Source: Sedimentisphaerales bacterium | GTDB taxonomy: Bacteria > Planctomycetota > Phycisphaerae > Sedimentisphaerales > Anaerobacaceae | Assembly (NCBI GenBank): GCA_030611315.1 | Contig: JAUWPZ010000009.1 | Location: forward strand, 1-49,493 | DNA: 49,493 nucleotides | Direction of reading: 5' to 3' | In this document: piece after piece, positions 17,002 through 26,404 of the stretch | Layout of the letters: each line of letters begins with the position of its first letter | Numbering within the stretch: the first letter of the stretch is position 1 | Made by a program: the position numbers and the translations under genes | Notes under the pieces: generated by a model | What the model saw: only the letters and a program-made list of their open reading frames with translations | Told to the model about the DNA's origin: nothing | Database searches by the model: none

Positions 17002-18027
17002 ATGGCTCGTTATCCACAAGCTGGGCGACCAGGTCAGAGTCGAAACCGGATATATGTCATTTCAGGTTTGCTTGTTATTGTTGCCGTGATTGCTCTTATC
17101 TACGGCCCCGGTCTTTTCAATGGAGCTGAAAGTGAGAATTATGTCGGGCCCAATGGGCTCAATGTTCCGGAGGTGAATAATGTCATCTCGCCTCGCCCGG
17201 AGCCGAATGTGGCCGTGGACACAAATGTCTCAGAAGTAGAGCCGAATCTGGGCATTGGCTCGAACCGGGAGGCGGCCCGGCTTATTACCGAAGCTATGGA
17301 GCTTATCAGAGCGAGGCCCGACAGGATTATCGAAGTTCGTGACAAGTTGAGCGAGGCGCTGCTGATGCCCCTTAGCCCCAAGCAGCAAAAGACCGCGAAG
17401 CAGCAGCTCTCCGCACTTGCCGATAGCTGGTTGTTAAGTAAGGCTATCTTTCCCACTGACCGGCTTTGCAGCAGTTACAAGGTCAAGTCGGGTGACCGGC
17501 TAAGCACAATCGCCAAGAAATTCAAGGTGCCGTATGGGTTTTTTATGGAGATTAACAAAATTTCCAATCCCAGGTCGCTGCTCGCGGGAAGTACGATAAA
17601 GGTCGTTCAAGGGCCGTTCCATGTCAAAGTATATCGTTCAACTTTTACAATGGATGTCTTCCTTCAGAACATTTACGTAAGAAGTTATCCTGTAGGGCTT
17701 GGCCTGCCGGGCAGGCAAACGCCCACAGGACTCTGGCACATAAAAACGGGCGGTAAGATGATAAAGCCGATATGGACCGACCCTGACACCGGCGAGGTAG
17801 TACATTCTGATAGCCCGGATTACCCCCTGGGCTCGAGATGGATTGAGCTTAAAGGTCTCGACGAAGCCACCAAAGACAAGACCGGCTTTGGCATCCACGG
17901 AACGAAGGAACCCGAGAGCATTGGTACCGCGAGTTCGCGGGGGTGTATTCGCCTGCATAACGGCGATGCGATAAAAGTCTATAATATGTTGGTGGAGGTT
18001 CATTCTTTAGTCAAAGTTGTGCCGTGA
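17002..18027 (+). CDS. LysM-domain L,D-transpeptidase (YkuD family)
   Basis: A 341-residue envelope enzyme anchored by an N-terminal helix (IYVISGLLVIVAVIALIYGPGLF). After a helical linker there is a LysM peptidoglycan-binding domain (about 150-200, SYKVKSGDRLSTIAKKFKVP) and a YkuD catalytic domain with H299 in GIHGTKEP and catalytic C315 in SSRGCIRLHNGD. Such enzymes make 3-3 peptidoglycan cross-links or attach proteins to the wall. AAAGGAG precedes the ATG, which lies one base after the previous stop. The following VWA gene overlaps it by four bases, suggesting the products are made together. Planctomycetes were long thought to lack a wall, so this enzyme fits the current view that they have peptidoglycan. 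Confidence 0.9.
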   Translation: MARYPQAGRPGQSRNRIYVISGLLVIVAVIALIYGPGLFNGAESENYVGPNGLNVPEVNNVISPRPEPNVAVDTNVSEVEPNLGIGSNREAARLITEAMELIRARPDRIIEVRDKLSEALLMPLSPKQQKTAKQQLSALADSWLLSKAIFPTDRLCSSYKVKSGDRLSTIAKKFKVPYGFFMEINKISNPRSLLAGSTIKVVQGPFHVKVYRSTFTMDVFLQNIYVRSYPVGLGLPGRQTPTGLWHIKTGGKMIKPIWTDPDTGEVVHSDSPDYPLGSRWIELKGLDEATKDKTGFGIHGTKEPESIGTASSRGCIRLHNGDAIKVYNMLVEVHSLVKVVP

Positions 18028-18986
18028 AACGACGGTATTTTCGGGCTGTATTGATGACACGACGGATGATTTCAAGAAACCGTGGGGGCGGTATAATATT
18101 TTGGGCGTGGATGGTCTCGATTATTGTGCACCTGATAGTGCTGGCGGCGTTTGGGATTTTCAAGTTCTCACAGACTAAGGCTGAGGTCGAATACCGCCCC
18201 ATACCGACGGCCAAAATAAGCCGGATTACGAAGCTGACGCAAGCCGCGCTAAAAACTGCGAAACCTAAAATAAAAACACCCTTACCGACAACAAGTAGCG
18301 GCCGGTTTCCTAAATTGCCGCCAAATCAGGTTTTTGGCGCTGCAAAGCTTAGCTCGAGGGACCTGACGAATTCCGATTGGCCGGGTTCTTCCGACTCGGC
18401 CGGCGGCTTTTTGCTGCCGAGCGGGACCGATTTGGCAGGTGGGATTGAATTTTTCGGCAGTTGGGTGGACAGGCGCAAAGTCTGCTATCTGGTGGATTGT
18501 TCGGGGAGTATGCAGGGCATATTCGGCAAGGTGCGCGAAGAGTTGAAAAAATCGGTTGAAGCTTTGCAGCCGGATGAGTATTTCTACATAATCTTTTTCG
18601 GTGGAGACAAGCTGTATGAATCCGGCGGCGGCCGGCTGCTCCGAGCAACGACGAAATCCAAGTCCGCCGCGTACGATTTCATTGATTCGGTCCTCCCGGC
18701 CGGGCGAACGAACGCGCCGGCGGCGCTCGAAAGGGCCCTGCAAATCCGCGACGGCGGAGATGTCGGTCCTTCGGTGGTTTATTTTCTCACAGACGGCTTC
18801 GAGCTGACAACCAAAGATGCGCAGAGCCTGCCCGGGAAAGTGAAGAATATGCTGGAACGATTTTCGCCGAGGACGAGAATCAACACGATAGGCTTTTGGC
18901 CGCAGAGCGACGACCGCGAAATGCTGCAACAAATCGCAAAACAAAGCGGCGGCGAATGTGTCCTCCTCGGCGATGGCAATAATTGA
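18024..18986 (+). CDS. Membrane-anchored von Willebrand factor A domain protein
   Basis: A 320-residue protein with one N-terminal membrane helix (WAWMVSIIVHLIVLAAFGIF), a proline-rich TonB-like linker, and a C-terminal VWA domain. The metal-dependent adhesion site is DCSGSM (D158 onwards), with later T in GRTNAPAAL and D in FLTDGFE, so metal binding should be intact. The helix plus linker resembles TonB, which also partners ExbB/ExbD; both follow directly. It starts with GTG inside the four-base overlap GTGA with the transpeptidase stop. Likely role: an adaptor or sensor driven by the ExbB/ExbD motor. Function is inferred from context only. Confidence 0.82.
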   Translation: MKRRYFRAVLMTRRMISRNRGGGIIFWAWMVSIIVHLIVLAAFGIFKFSQTKAEVEYRPIPTAKISRITKLTQAALKTAKPKIKTPLPTTSSGRFPKLPPNQVFGAAKLSSRDLTNSDWPGSSDSAGGFLLPSGTDLAGGIEFFGSWVDRRKVCYLVDCSGSMQGIFGKVREELKKSVEALQPDEYFYIIFFGGDKLYESGGGRLLRATTKSKSAAYDFIDSVLPAGRTNAPAALERALQIRDGGDVGPSVVYFLTDGFELTTKDAQSLPGKVKNMLERFSPRTRINTIGFWPQSDDREMLQQIAKQSGGECVLLGDGNN

Positions 18987-19014
18987 CAGGGCGTAGATAA
19001 CTTATTACCGAGCT

Positions 19015-19890
19015 ATGGGATTTAAGATAAAAAAATCGAATATGCGTAACAGTTTTTTGCTCAAGGCCCTTGTCCTGGTAGTTTTATTGGCTGCGGTATT
19101 GGCGGTGATAGTTGTTGCGATGAGCGGCGGTTTCGGGACAGGTTCTGTCCAGGCGGGCCGAAGGCCGACCTTTTTTGAGCAATTTATTATAGCCGGCGGG
19201 GCCATTGTCTGGTTTGTGCTTTTGCCGATGTCGCTTATTACGGTTTACTTAGTGGCCGAGCATTGCCTTTCCATTCGCCGCAGGAAACTGCTGCCCGACG
19301 GCATAGGCCGAAGCATTGGGGGAATGATACGCCGCTTTGGCCTCGGACAGATAGAGGCGAGAATTGCCGGCGACAATGACCTTGTGAGCCTTGCAACTGC
19401 GAGAGCCCTTGCAGGCGGGCGGGGCGATTGGTTTCGAATGCGAAACCTACTCGGTGAGTCGCTGCAGGACCAGGCTTCGAGGCTTTTCCGCAAGATTGAG
19501 TGGCTCAACTTAATCGGCAATGTTTCGCCGATGGTGGGCCTTTTCGGGACGGTTTTCGGCATGATAACACTGTTCAACGACATTGTTGCAGCCGGGGGAG
19601 AGCCCAAAATGGCACAATTGGCCAGAGGGATTTCTATCGCTCTGGTAACAACTTTCTGGGGCTTGTTTGTTGCGATACCGGCCCTGGCGGTCCACGGTGT
19701 GTTTCGTAACCGAATCGAGACGCTGGTGAACGATGCGGTAACCGAAGCCGAGATACTCATGCCGGAAATACGGCGCGACCTGGTAAGGCAGAGGCAGGCC
19801 GACGCCGGGCGCATCGCCAAAATCGGACAACCTGTCGGCGAGATTGCCGACAAATCGAAAAAGACTATCGACGAGCCGATACCTTCATAA
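19015..19890 (+). CDS. MotA/TolQ/ExbB-family proton channel protein
   Basis: A 291-residue inner-membrane protein. The first hydrophobic stretch (LLKALVLVVLLAAVLAVIVVAM) and the second (FIIAGGAIVWFVLLPMSLITVYLVA) precede a cytoplasmic segment; two further helices carry the family core, NVSPMVGLFGTVFGMITLF and ISIALVTTFWGLFVAIPALAV. With ExbD it forms a proton-driven motor that works on periplasmic or outer-membrane partners. Next to it are the VWA protein and ExbD, a set common in Planctomycetes and relatives. An in-frame ATG at 19042 is an alternative start. Confidence 0.92.
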   Translation: MGFKIKKSNMRNSFLLKALVLVVLLAAVLAVIVVAMSGGFGTGSVQAGRRPTFFEQFIIAGGAIVWFVLLPMSLITVYLVAEHCLSIRRRKLLPDGIGRSIGGMIRRFGLGQIEARIAGDNDLVSLATARALAGGRGDWFRMRNLLGESLQDQASRLFRKIEWLNLIGNVSPMVGLFGTVFGMITLFNDIVAAGGEPKMAQLARGISIALVTTFWGLFVAIPALAVHGVFRNRIETLVNDAVTEAEILMPEIRRDLVRQRQADAGRIAKIGQPVGEIADKSKKTIDEPIPS

Positions 19891-19913
19891 AGGCGGCTAA
19901 TGGCCGGAGGACT

Positions 19914-20420
19914 ATGTCCTTGAGAATAAAAGGTAAGTTTCACGGTACTGATAAGCCGGGGTCTTTTAATATGACTCCGATTATAGATATTGTGTTTTTG
20001 CTTATAATCTTTTTTTTGGTGGTTTGCCAGTTTGTCGAGGCCGAGAATTTCCCCATAGCATATCCGGACGGCTGCGAATCTGCCCTAAGCGACGATGAAT
20101 CCGGGAGCCAGGTTACTACCGTTACCGTTATGAAAACAGGCGAAGAAAGGGTCGCCTTTGCGGTCGGCTCGGAAATAATCTCTGCGCAGGATTTTTTCGG
20201 CTCCGCCGGCCTAATCGAACAGCTTGCCCGGCTGATAGATGTTCGTTCGAGAGATTTGCCCGGCGAGAGCAGGGTTGTTACGCTGCGTATCGACAAGGAC
20301 GTTCGTTTTGCCGATGCCCAGTATGCCCTGGCGGCTATTGCCCAAAGTACCGCGACCGATGTCCAGTTAGCGGTCTTGAGAGATACTCCTTTGCCGAGCG
20401 GCCGGATGGTGGAACGGTAA
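19914..20420 (+). CDS. ExbD/TolR-family biopolymer transport protein (first of two)
   Basis: A 168-residue protein with a short cytoplasmic N-terminus, one membrane helix (IIDIVFLLIIFFLVVCQF) and a periplasmic domain. D25 in NMTPIIDIVFLL is the conserved proton-path aspartate. GGAGGA lies just before ATG. It partners the ExbB protein 23 bases upstream. The gene converges on clpX with only 24 bases between stops. Confidence 0.92.
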   Translation: MSLRIKGKFHGTDKPGSFNMTPIIDIVFLLIIFFLVVCQFVEAENFPIAYPDGCESALSDDESGSQVTTVTVMKTGEERVAFAVGSEIISAQDFFGSAGLIEQLARLIDVRSRDLPGESRVVTLRIDKDVRFADAQYALAAIAQSTATDVQLAVLRDTPLPSGRMVER

Positions 20421-20444
20421 GCACCGGGGTACTGCAATCGTTAC

Positions 20445-21716
20445 TTATGCCGGTTCTTTTTTTACTTTTTGTTTTGCGGTGAACAGTTCGGCCTTGCCTT
20501 TGACGATGTCGCGCGTGATGACGTATTTCACCGGCTTGGGCTCTTCCGGCAGCTGGTACATCAAATCAATCATCAGCTCCTCGGTAATCGAGCGCAGGGC
20601 CCTTGCCCCGGTGTCGCGCGTGAGGGCTTTTTGCGCCAATGCGTGCAGGGCTCCTTCTGTGAATTCGAGCCTGGCGTTTTCCATCTCGAAGAATCTTTGA
20701 TATTGCTTGATCAGCGCATTCTTCGGCTTGGTCAGGATGTCTATAAGCGCATCTTCGTCGAGAGCCGAGAGGGTGGTGATTACGGGAAGTCTGCCCACCA
20801 TTTCGGGAATCATTCCATACTCGATAATATCTTCCGGTATGACCTGTTGTATTATGTCGCTGTACTCGTCTTTTACATTGACGGCACAGGACAGCTCCGA
20901 ATCGAAACCAATCATTTTTTTGCCGAGCCGTTTTTTGATTATATTTTCCAGCCCGATAAAAGTTCCGCCGCATATAAAGAGTACCTGCGTGGTGTCGAGC
21001 TGTATGTAGGATTGTTCCGGGTGCTTTCTTCCGCCCTGAGGCGGGATATTGGCCGTAGTCCCTTCGAGCATCTTCAACAATGCCTGCTGGACGCCTTCCC
21101 CCGAGACGTCGCGGGTAATTGAAACGTTCTGAGACGTCTTGCCGACCTTGTCTATTTCGTCGATATAAACGATTCCTCTCTGTGCGGCTTCGATGTCATA
21201 ATCGGCGGCCTGCAGCAGTCGCAGCAGAAAATTCTCGACGTCTTCGCCGACGTAACCGGCTTCGGTAACAGTGGTCGCATCGCATATCGCGAACGGCATA
21301 TTCAATTTGCGGGCAAGGGTACGGGCAAGTAATGTTTTGCCGGAACCGGTCGGCCCGATTAAGAGCACGTTGGACTTGTCTATTTCAATGTCGTTGTCCT
21401 CACTGTCACTGTGGAGAAGCCGTTTGTAGTGGTTGTGCACGGCGACTGAGAGATATTTCTTGGCGTGTTCCTGCCCGATTACATACTCGTCCAGATATTC
21501 TTTTGTTTCTTTGGGCCTGGGCGTTTCTTTGAAATTAATGCCTCCGCCGCTGGCTCGTTTACGGTTCTGCTGGATGATATTGTGGCACAGGTCCACGCAC
21601 TCGGGGCAAATAAAGACCTTGTTCGGGCCCTCGATGAGTGTGTCGGACTGGCTTCCCGACCGGCCGCAGAAGCTGCAGATTGCCTTGGTTTTTCTACTGT
21701 TCAATTTCTTGGTCAT
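20445..21716 (-). CDS. clpX: ATP-dependent Clp protease ATP-binding subunit ClpX
   Basis: A 423-residue AAA+ unfoldase that feeds substrates to ClpP. The zinc-binding domain has C14, C17, C37 and C40; Walker A is GPTGSGKT (121-128), pore loop GYVG (154-157), Walker [10 protein letters not shown] (182-190), followed by sensor and arginine-finger motifs (ARALRSI). Length is typical. No clpP or tig gene is adjacent, unlike many genomes. The C-terminus is basic (KQKVKKEPA). Confidence 0.97.
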   Translation of the reverse strand: MTKKLNSRKTKAICSFCGRSGSQSDTLIEGPNKVFICPECVDLCHNIIQQNRKRASGGGINFKETPRPKETKEYLDEYVIGQEHAKKYLSVAVHNHYKRLLHSDSEDNDIEIDKSNVLLIGPTGSGKTLLARTLARKLNMPFAICDATTVTEAGYVGEDVENFLLRLLQAADYDIEAAQRGIVYIDEIDKVGKTSQNVSITRDVSGEGVQQALLKMLEGTTANIPPQGGRKHPEQSYIQLDTTQVLFICGGTFIGLENIIKKRLGKKMIGFDSELSCAVNVKDEYSDIIQQVIPEDIIEYGMIPEMVGRLPVITTLSALDEDALIDILTKPKNALIKQYQRFFEMENARLEFTEGALHALAQKALTRDTGARALRSITEELMIDLMYQLPEEPKPVKYVITRDIVKGKAELFTAKQKVKKEPA

Positions 21717-21829
21717 GATTGTCTTCCTATTCTCGAACCAAATACGGCTTTTTCATATTTTACACATTGTACTCCATCACAGCTTTTTAAGCAAGCAATT
21801 TGCCGGTTTGGTTTGTTGATTGTATGGGC

Positions 21830-23431
21830 TTATTTGGCTTTCGTATGCGATAATTGGCTTTTCTTGAGCGTGAGCGTGTGGATAAGCTCGTTATCAATAT
21901 TAATGATTTCGTAGGTTAGCTTCGGGTCCGGTTTGGTCGTATCGAATTTGAGCAGTCCGAATGAGCAATTTTTGTTGTAGCCGAATATCGCGCCGGGTAT
22001 CAGGCCGTGCGTGTGGATGTTGGTCAGTCTGGAGCTCTCGAACTCGTACAGCGTATATCCGTTTTCCCGTTCAATCGTCCGCGCTTCGGAGCGGTGGCGG
22101 TCGGCCGATATGAGAATCACCCCGTCGATTTTGCTGGTTTCGAGAAAGGAGAAAATCTCCTCGCGTTCTTCCTTATATCCCTGCCAGGGGTCGGCACTGC
22201 CGGGTTTGACTCCGAAGGCCCAGGGCACCGGTGAAGCAAGGACCTTAAAGGTCCCCTTCGAGGCCTTGAGCTTGTCGAAAAGCCATTTTTTCTGGGTGTC
22301 GCCGAGCATTGAGGGATTCTCGCTCTTTGGTTTTGTCCGGTAGTATCGGCCGTCGAGCATAAAGAAATCCACATCGCCTATTGAGAAGTTGAACCAGCAG
22401 CCGGGCTGTTTCTCGCCGCCGGCGTAGTATGGATTGTTCCAGTTGTTCATAAATGTGTGCCAGACCGGAATTTTCCATTCGGGCTCGTGGATTTCGGGCC
22501 CGCCCCATCCGTCGTTCGTTGTAAAGTCGTGGTCGTCCCAGATGGCAAAGATGCAGGTTGAGGCGATGAAGCTGCGATATTCTGGTCGGCTCTGACGGCG
22601 ATAGTAGCAGTATTGCTGGACGGCGCGTTTGGTGGGGTGGTCTATGTACACGTTGTCACCGAGAAAGAGAAAAGCTCTCGGATTGTGCGAGGCGATTGTG
22701 TTCCACATTCTCTCGTATTGCGGCGTGTATCCGGCCCCACCGCCAAACCCGACCTGGAAATTTGCGGGCTTTCCGGAAGCAGGAAACGTTCTAAACCGTC
22801 CCTCTATTGGCTTCTCGTCGCCTCTGACCCAAAGTTCATAATCGTATAATGAATCGGGCTTGAGGCCATCGACGGCAAGCACCGCGGTGAAATCTTCTTC
22901 GCCGCTCGTTTTTCCTTTGGTACTGGCGCTGAAAATCTCCTGCGGGCCTGCGTTATTTATATTGACTGTAACACGCATTTCTTTGGTAGTGCGCACCCAA
23001 AACTTTGCGCTGCTGTCGGTAACGCAACCGAGCATGGGGCCGTGAAGAAGTTTCACAGGCTGTTTCCTGGCGAATTTTTTGAATTTGCGGCTGTCGGTTA
23101 GAGGTTTGAGCAGGTCGCGGGGGCCGGCCAGGAACCGGCCAAAGGGCAGCCCACCGGCGACGGCCCGTTCCACGAAACTCATAGCGGTATCGATATCTTT
23201 CTTTTGGCTGTGAGCGACTACAAGACCGTACAACGACTCCAGGTCGCCGGGCTCTTTTTCCAGGTACTTTTCCATACGCTTGATAGCATTGTCAAGCTTG
23301 CCGTCCACTATTTGGGAAATTGCATTTCTCGTCTGGTTCTTGTACTGTTCGAGGGCATAAGCTGCGGTAGTGCACAAAAGTAAAGTTACAAGCAGAAATA
23401 ACGTTACATGAGTTTGTATTCTCCGGTTCAT
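21830..23431 (-). CDS. Exported PhoD-like phosphatase with N-terminal TPR-like region
   Basis: A 533-residue secreted protein. A signal peptide (FLLVTLLLCTTAAYA) is followed by a short tetratricopeptide-like helical part (residues about 35-85), a fibronectin-like domain typical of PhoD N-termini (LGCVTDSSAKFWVRT) and a metallophosphatase domain with FLGDNVYIDH, AIWDDHDFTTND and ISADRHRSE, matching the alkaline phosphatase D family metal ligands. It would release phosphate from phosphodiesters or monoesters outside the inner membrane. The extra TPR-like part is unusual for PhoD. Monocistronic, 113 bases upstream of the clpX side. Confidence 0.86.
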   Translation of the reverse strand: MNRRIQTHVTLFLLVTLLLCTTAAYALEQYKNQTRNAISQIVDGKLDNAIKRMEKYLEKEPGDLESLYGLVVAHSQKKDIDTAMSFVERAVAGGLPFGRFLAGPRDLLKPLTDSRKFKKFARKQPVKLLHGPMLGCVTDSSAKFWVRTTKEMRVTVNINNAGPQEIFSASTKGKTSGEEDFTAVLAVDGLKPDSLYDYELWVRGDEKPIEGRFRTFPASGKPANFQVGFGGGAGYTPQYERMWNTIASHNPRAFLFLGDNVYIDHPTKRAVQQYCYYRRQSRPEYRSFIASTCIFAIWDDHDFTTNDGWGGPEIHEPEWKIPVWHTFMNNWNNPYYAGGEKQPGCWFNFSIGDVDFFMLDGRYYRTKPKSENPSMLGDTQKKWLFDKLKASKGTFKVLASPVPWAFGVKPGSADPWQGYKEEREEIFSFLETSKIDGVILISADRHRSEARTIERENGYTLYEFESSRLTNIHTHGLIPGAIFGYNKNCSFGLLKFDTTKPDPKLTYEIINIDNELIHTLTLKKSQLSHTKAK

Positions 23432-23546
23432 TTTGTTTTGCTCCTTAAATCAGGGATATTGAAAACTTCTCTGTTCACCGAAACAGAATTTGTCGGAAGA
23501 AGCCATCGCGGCTACTGTACCATAAATATTGCGAATTGTCATCACC

Positions 23547-25838
23547 TTACCGGCATTGTTGTTTGAGCAGGTTTAATTTTCCCGCCCATAGTACCGGGAT
23601 ATCGGTGTAGCTGCTTTCAATGACCTCGATAGCGTGAAGAATGGATTTTTTACTTGCTTGCGGCGACTTGACATAGCAATCCAGCTCGTAAAACTTTGCC
23701 CGCCACCACTGCCAGGTTTGCCTGTTCGTTGGTGGAGCCTGGTTTTTTCTTGTTTTCGCAACCCGCGTCCACAGCGCGGCTGCCTCTTTGTATTTACCCT
23801 GCTCTGAAAGCAGCCTGGCCCGACAGCGAAGGAAATCCACATCGCGTTCCTTGCTGTTGGCAGGCATTTCGCCGAGAAGTTTTTCGATTTGAAGCAGATT
23901 TTGCCGGTCCCTGGATTCGGTGAGGAGCAATATCTCAGCCAGATACAATCGGGCCCGGCTTACCGGGACAAGGCCGTAAGTTGACTGCGAAATCTTCAGG
24001 CAGTATCGAGCGATTGCCTGGGAATTCTTCATCAGTTTAGCCGGAGCGCTTGTTTGTCGCTGCAGCTCTTCGATGCGGCCGATGATTTGCCTTAATAGCC
24101 GCTCAGCTTCGAGGACATAGCGGCCGTCGTTTGTGCGGCAGAGCATGGCAAGGCTTTCGGCAGACTCACCCAGTCTGCCCATCTGCCGAAGCGCCTTCGA
24201 TTTGAAAAAGTTCAGATTTGGGTCGTTTTCTATTTCAGTCTCGGTGAGGGTATCCAGAACCCTTCGAGCGTTGTGCTTTTCCCGGGTTTTGAGCAGCGTG
24301 CCGCAGTATATCTTCATTGCCCGGCGGCGAAGCTCCTTTGAATCTGTGCTTTCGTCGGTGCACTGCTTGAGAAAAGCGTTTAGCTCTGCCAGCAGTCCTT
24401 TCGACAGAGGCTCGTTTTGTTTTTGTTCTATTTCCTGCTCTATCAAATCGAGTCTCGCCCTGTTTTGATGAGCTCCCGTAGTTCTGTTGGCTATTTTCTG
24501 CAATAGTTCTCTGCCCTTTTCGCTTTGGCCGCAGTTGATAAGCGCGGCGCTGTAAAGATATTCCAGTTCTTCATCGATATTTTCGCCGGCCTTGACGGAG
24601 TAATTTGCGAAGGCTTCCAGCGCGAGCCGGCAGTGACTATTGTCCCTGGCAAACAAATTGTATGCCAGCCGGGCGGCCTGTTCGGCGATTTCGGCGGCTT
24701 CGAGGTCCTGCCTGCCCCCTTGCCGCGCCGGCGGCAGGTTACTTGCCTCCAAGAGCAGGTTGACGGCTTTGGTCGGTGATTCTTCTGCGGTCGCCGCTGC
24801 CGTGACATAGAGTATCAAAGGCGTTCGGAAGTTTTTTTGGTTTGCGAGATTTTCCATGAGAGCTTTATATTTCTGCGGCTTATTTCTCCACGCCGCCCGG
24901 GCCGCGAGTTCTGCCTCGAACAAGCTGATTTTCTGTAAGTCTAATTGACCGTGTTCAAAATGACAGGACATATCCGACAATGCGAGTTGGCCGAGGAGGT
25001 TCTCGATTTTTGGCCGGGAGAGCACGGTTTTTTCAAACTCCTCGCGCCGGCCCAGACGCCGCTGCAGGCAGGCCAGAGATAAAATCAGCTCGATATCGTC
25101 GGCGGAATTACTGTTGGCTATATTCTCAGCCAATTTCGTTAGCTGGTCCGGCCCGGTTGGGCCGAGGAATTTAATCCTCTCGATTTCTATCTTGAAAACG
25201 GTTGAATGTCTCATATCGGACCGCTCTAAAAGCCCGTCAAATTCCTTTTTTGCTGATGGCTCATACGCCGAATCCGTCCGGGCAAGCCGGGCGAGGGTCC
25301 TGGCTTTTAGGAACTGTAAATACGCTGTATCGTGGATTTGGTTTAGTGATTCTATCCGGGCCAGTATTTCGCGTAATGCGCCGTCTCTTTCCGCCTGCTC
25401 GGCACATAACGCGGCATAAAAATCAATTTCGCATCTGTTCAAATCGGTCGTGTACAGCTCGGCGAACAGCTTGCGCCACAGGCCGGTTGAGCCGTACTTC
25501 TGGTCCCAGTCATCGCCTTCGTACTCTTCGATTTGGGTTTTCGCCTTTTTTTGGGATTGGACAATTGCCTGAAGTTTATCAGAGGCGTTTTTTGCGAGCC
25601 GGGACAGCTTTTCTTTGTCAACCTGCCGCAGGAATTTGCCGCTGTATTCGAGTCCCATTCGCAGTACGATGCTCTCCCGCATAAAAGTCCCGATGGTCAG
25701 CTTTGCTTCTTCTGCCGGTTTATTGATATCCTCGGCGGTCGGGATTTGCTCGGCGGAGCTTATCGGAGGGATTGAAAAGAAAAGCAGGATATAAAGAGCC
25801 GCTATAGTTTTAGCCTTGGGTGTATTCGAGTTACCCAT
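23547..25838 (-). CDS. Large exported helical-repeat (TPR-like) protein of unknown function
   Basis: A 763-residue protein with a signal peptide (IAALYILLFFSIPPISSA). The rest is almost entirely amphipathic helices with many Ala-Leu-Glu-Arg pairs such as LARLARTDSAYEPSAKKEF and ALRQMGRLGESAESLAML, resembling degenerate TPR/Sel1-type repeats. No catalytic motif is seen. Its start lies five bases from the end of the ExbD gene upstream, so both are probably co-transcribed and the protein may be the periplasmic partner of that ExbD. I do not recognise a specific family. Confidence 0.75.
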   Translation of the reverse strand: MGNSNTPKAKTIAALYILLFFSIPPISSAEQIPTAEDINKPAEEAKLTIGTFMRESIVLRMGLEYSGKFLRQVDKEKLSRLAKNASDKLQAIVQSQKKAKTQIEEYEGDDWDQKYGSTGLWRKLFAELYTTDLNRCEIDFYAALCAEQAERDGALREILARIESLNQIHDTAYLQFLKARTLARLARTDSAYEPSAKKEFDGLLERSDMRHSTVFKIEIERIKFLGPTGPDQLTKLAENIANSNSADDIELILSLACLQRRLGRREEFEKTVLSRPKIENLLGQLALSDMSCHFEHGQLDLQKISLFEAELAARAAWRNKPQKYKALMENLANQKNFRTPLILYVTAAATAEESPTKAVNLLLEASNLPPARQGGRQDLEAAEIAEQAARLAYNLFARDNSHCRLALEAFANYSVKAGENIDEELEYLYSAALINCGQSEKGRELLQKIANRTTGAHQNRARLDLIEQEIEQKQNEPLSKGLLAELNAFLKQCTDESTDSKELRRRAMKIYCGTLLKTREKHNARRVLDTLTETEIENDPNLNFFKSKALRQMGRLGESAESLAMLCRTNDGRYVLEAERLLRQIIGRIEELQRQTSAPAKLMKNSQAIARYCLKISQSTYGLVPVSRARLYLAEILLLTESRDRQNLLQIEKLLGEMPANSKERDVDFLRCRARLLSEQGKYKEAAALWTRVAKTRKNQAPPTNRQTWQWWRAKFYELDCYVKSPQASKKSILHAIEVIESSYTDIPVLWAGKLNLLKQQCR

Positions 25839-25843
25839 CAGGG

Positions 25844-26338
25844 TTACTCCGTCATTCTAAACGTGATGTCGGTCAGACCGGCCCCATAGAATAGATTATA
25901 TATTTTTGCCAGGTGTTCCCATTTAACCTGGCCGTTGCAGATAATTTCTATCGGGTCTTCGGCAAATCGTTTTTGCTCAAGCAGGTAAGTATTTATTTTT
26001 TCCATCAGCTCGACTAAATTCGCCTCGATGGTTTCGTTCTCTATCTGCACTGTGTGGACCCGGCCCACCTGCACCCGGCAGCCGGTCTCAGCGGCAAAAA
26101 TGTATATCTCCAGCGGCTCCGGCCTTGCAGGCCTTTGACTTTGCCCCTGTGCTGTGGGTAATTGAAAGGGCAAAAAATCTTCCTGTGGTCTCCATTTCGC
26201 CGCCACGAGGAAAAATATCAGCAGCAAAAATATCATGTCTATCATCGGTGCCATGCGCAGGCTGAAAGACCGACGCCTGCTCTTGCTTAGCAGCTCGGAT
26301 ATATCTCTTCGCATACTGTCGTTATTTGTTGTTTCCAA
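25844..26338 (-). CDS. ExbD/TolR-family protein (second of two)
   Basis: A 164-residue protein with an arginine-rich cytoplasmic N-terminus (SKSRRRSFSLRMA), one membrane helix (MIDMIFLLLIFFLVAA) and a periplasmic domain. D34 in APMIDMIFLL is the conserved proton-path aspartate. No ExbB gene is adjacent on this strand; the only ExbB in the window is at 19015, in another operon. It leads a two-gene unit with the large helical-repeat protein. Confidence 0.88.
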   Translation of the reverse strand: METTNNDSMRRDISELLSKSRRRSFSLRMAPMIDMIFLLLIFFLVAAKWRPQEDFLPFQLPTAQGQSQRPARPEPLEIYIFAAETGCRVQVGRVHTVQIENETIEANLVELMEKINTYLLEQKRFAEDPIEIICNGQVKWEHLAKIYNLFYGAGLTDITFRMTE

Positions 26339-26404
26339 TACGAAGCCCGTGCAGCGGAAGATAAATAGAAATTCGTATTCAGTTTCGAGGTTTTGGGTTC
26401 TGTG

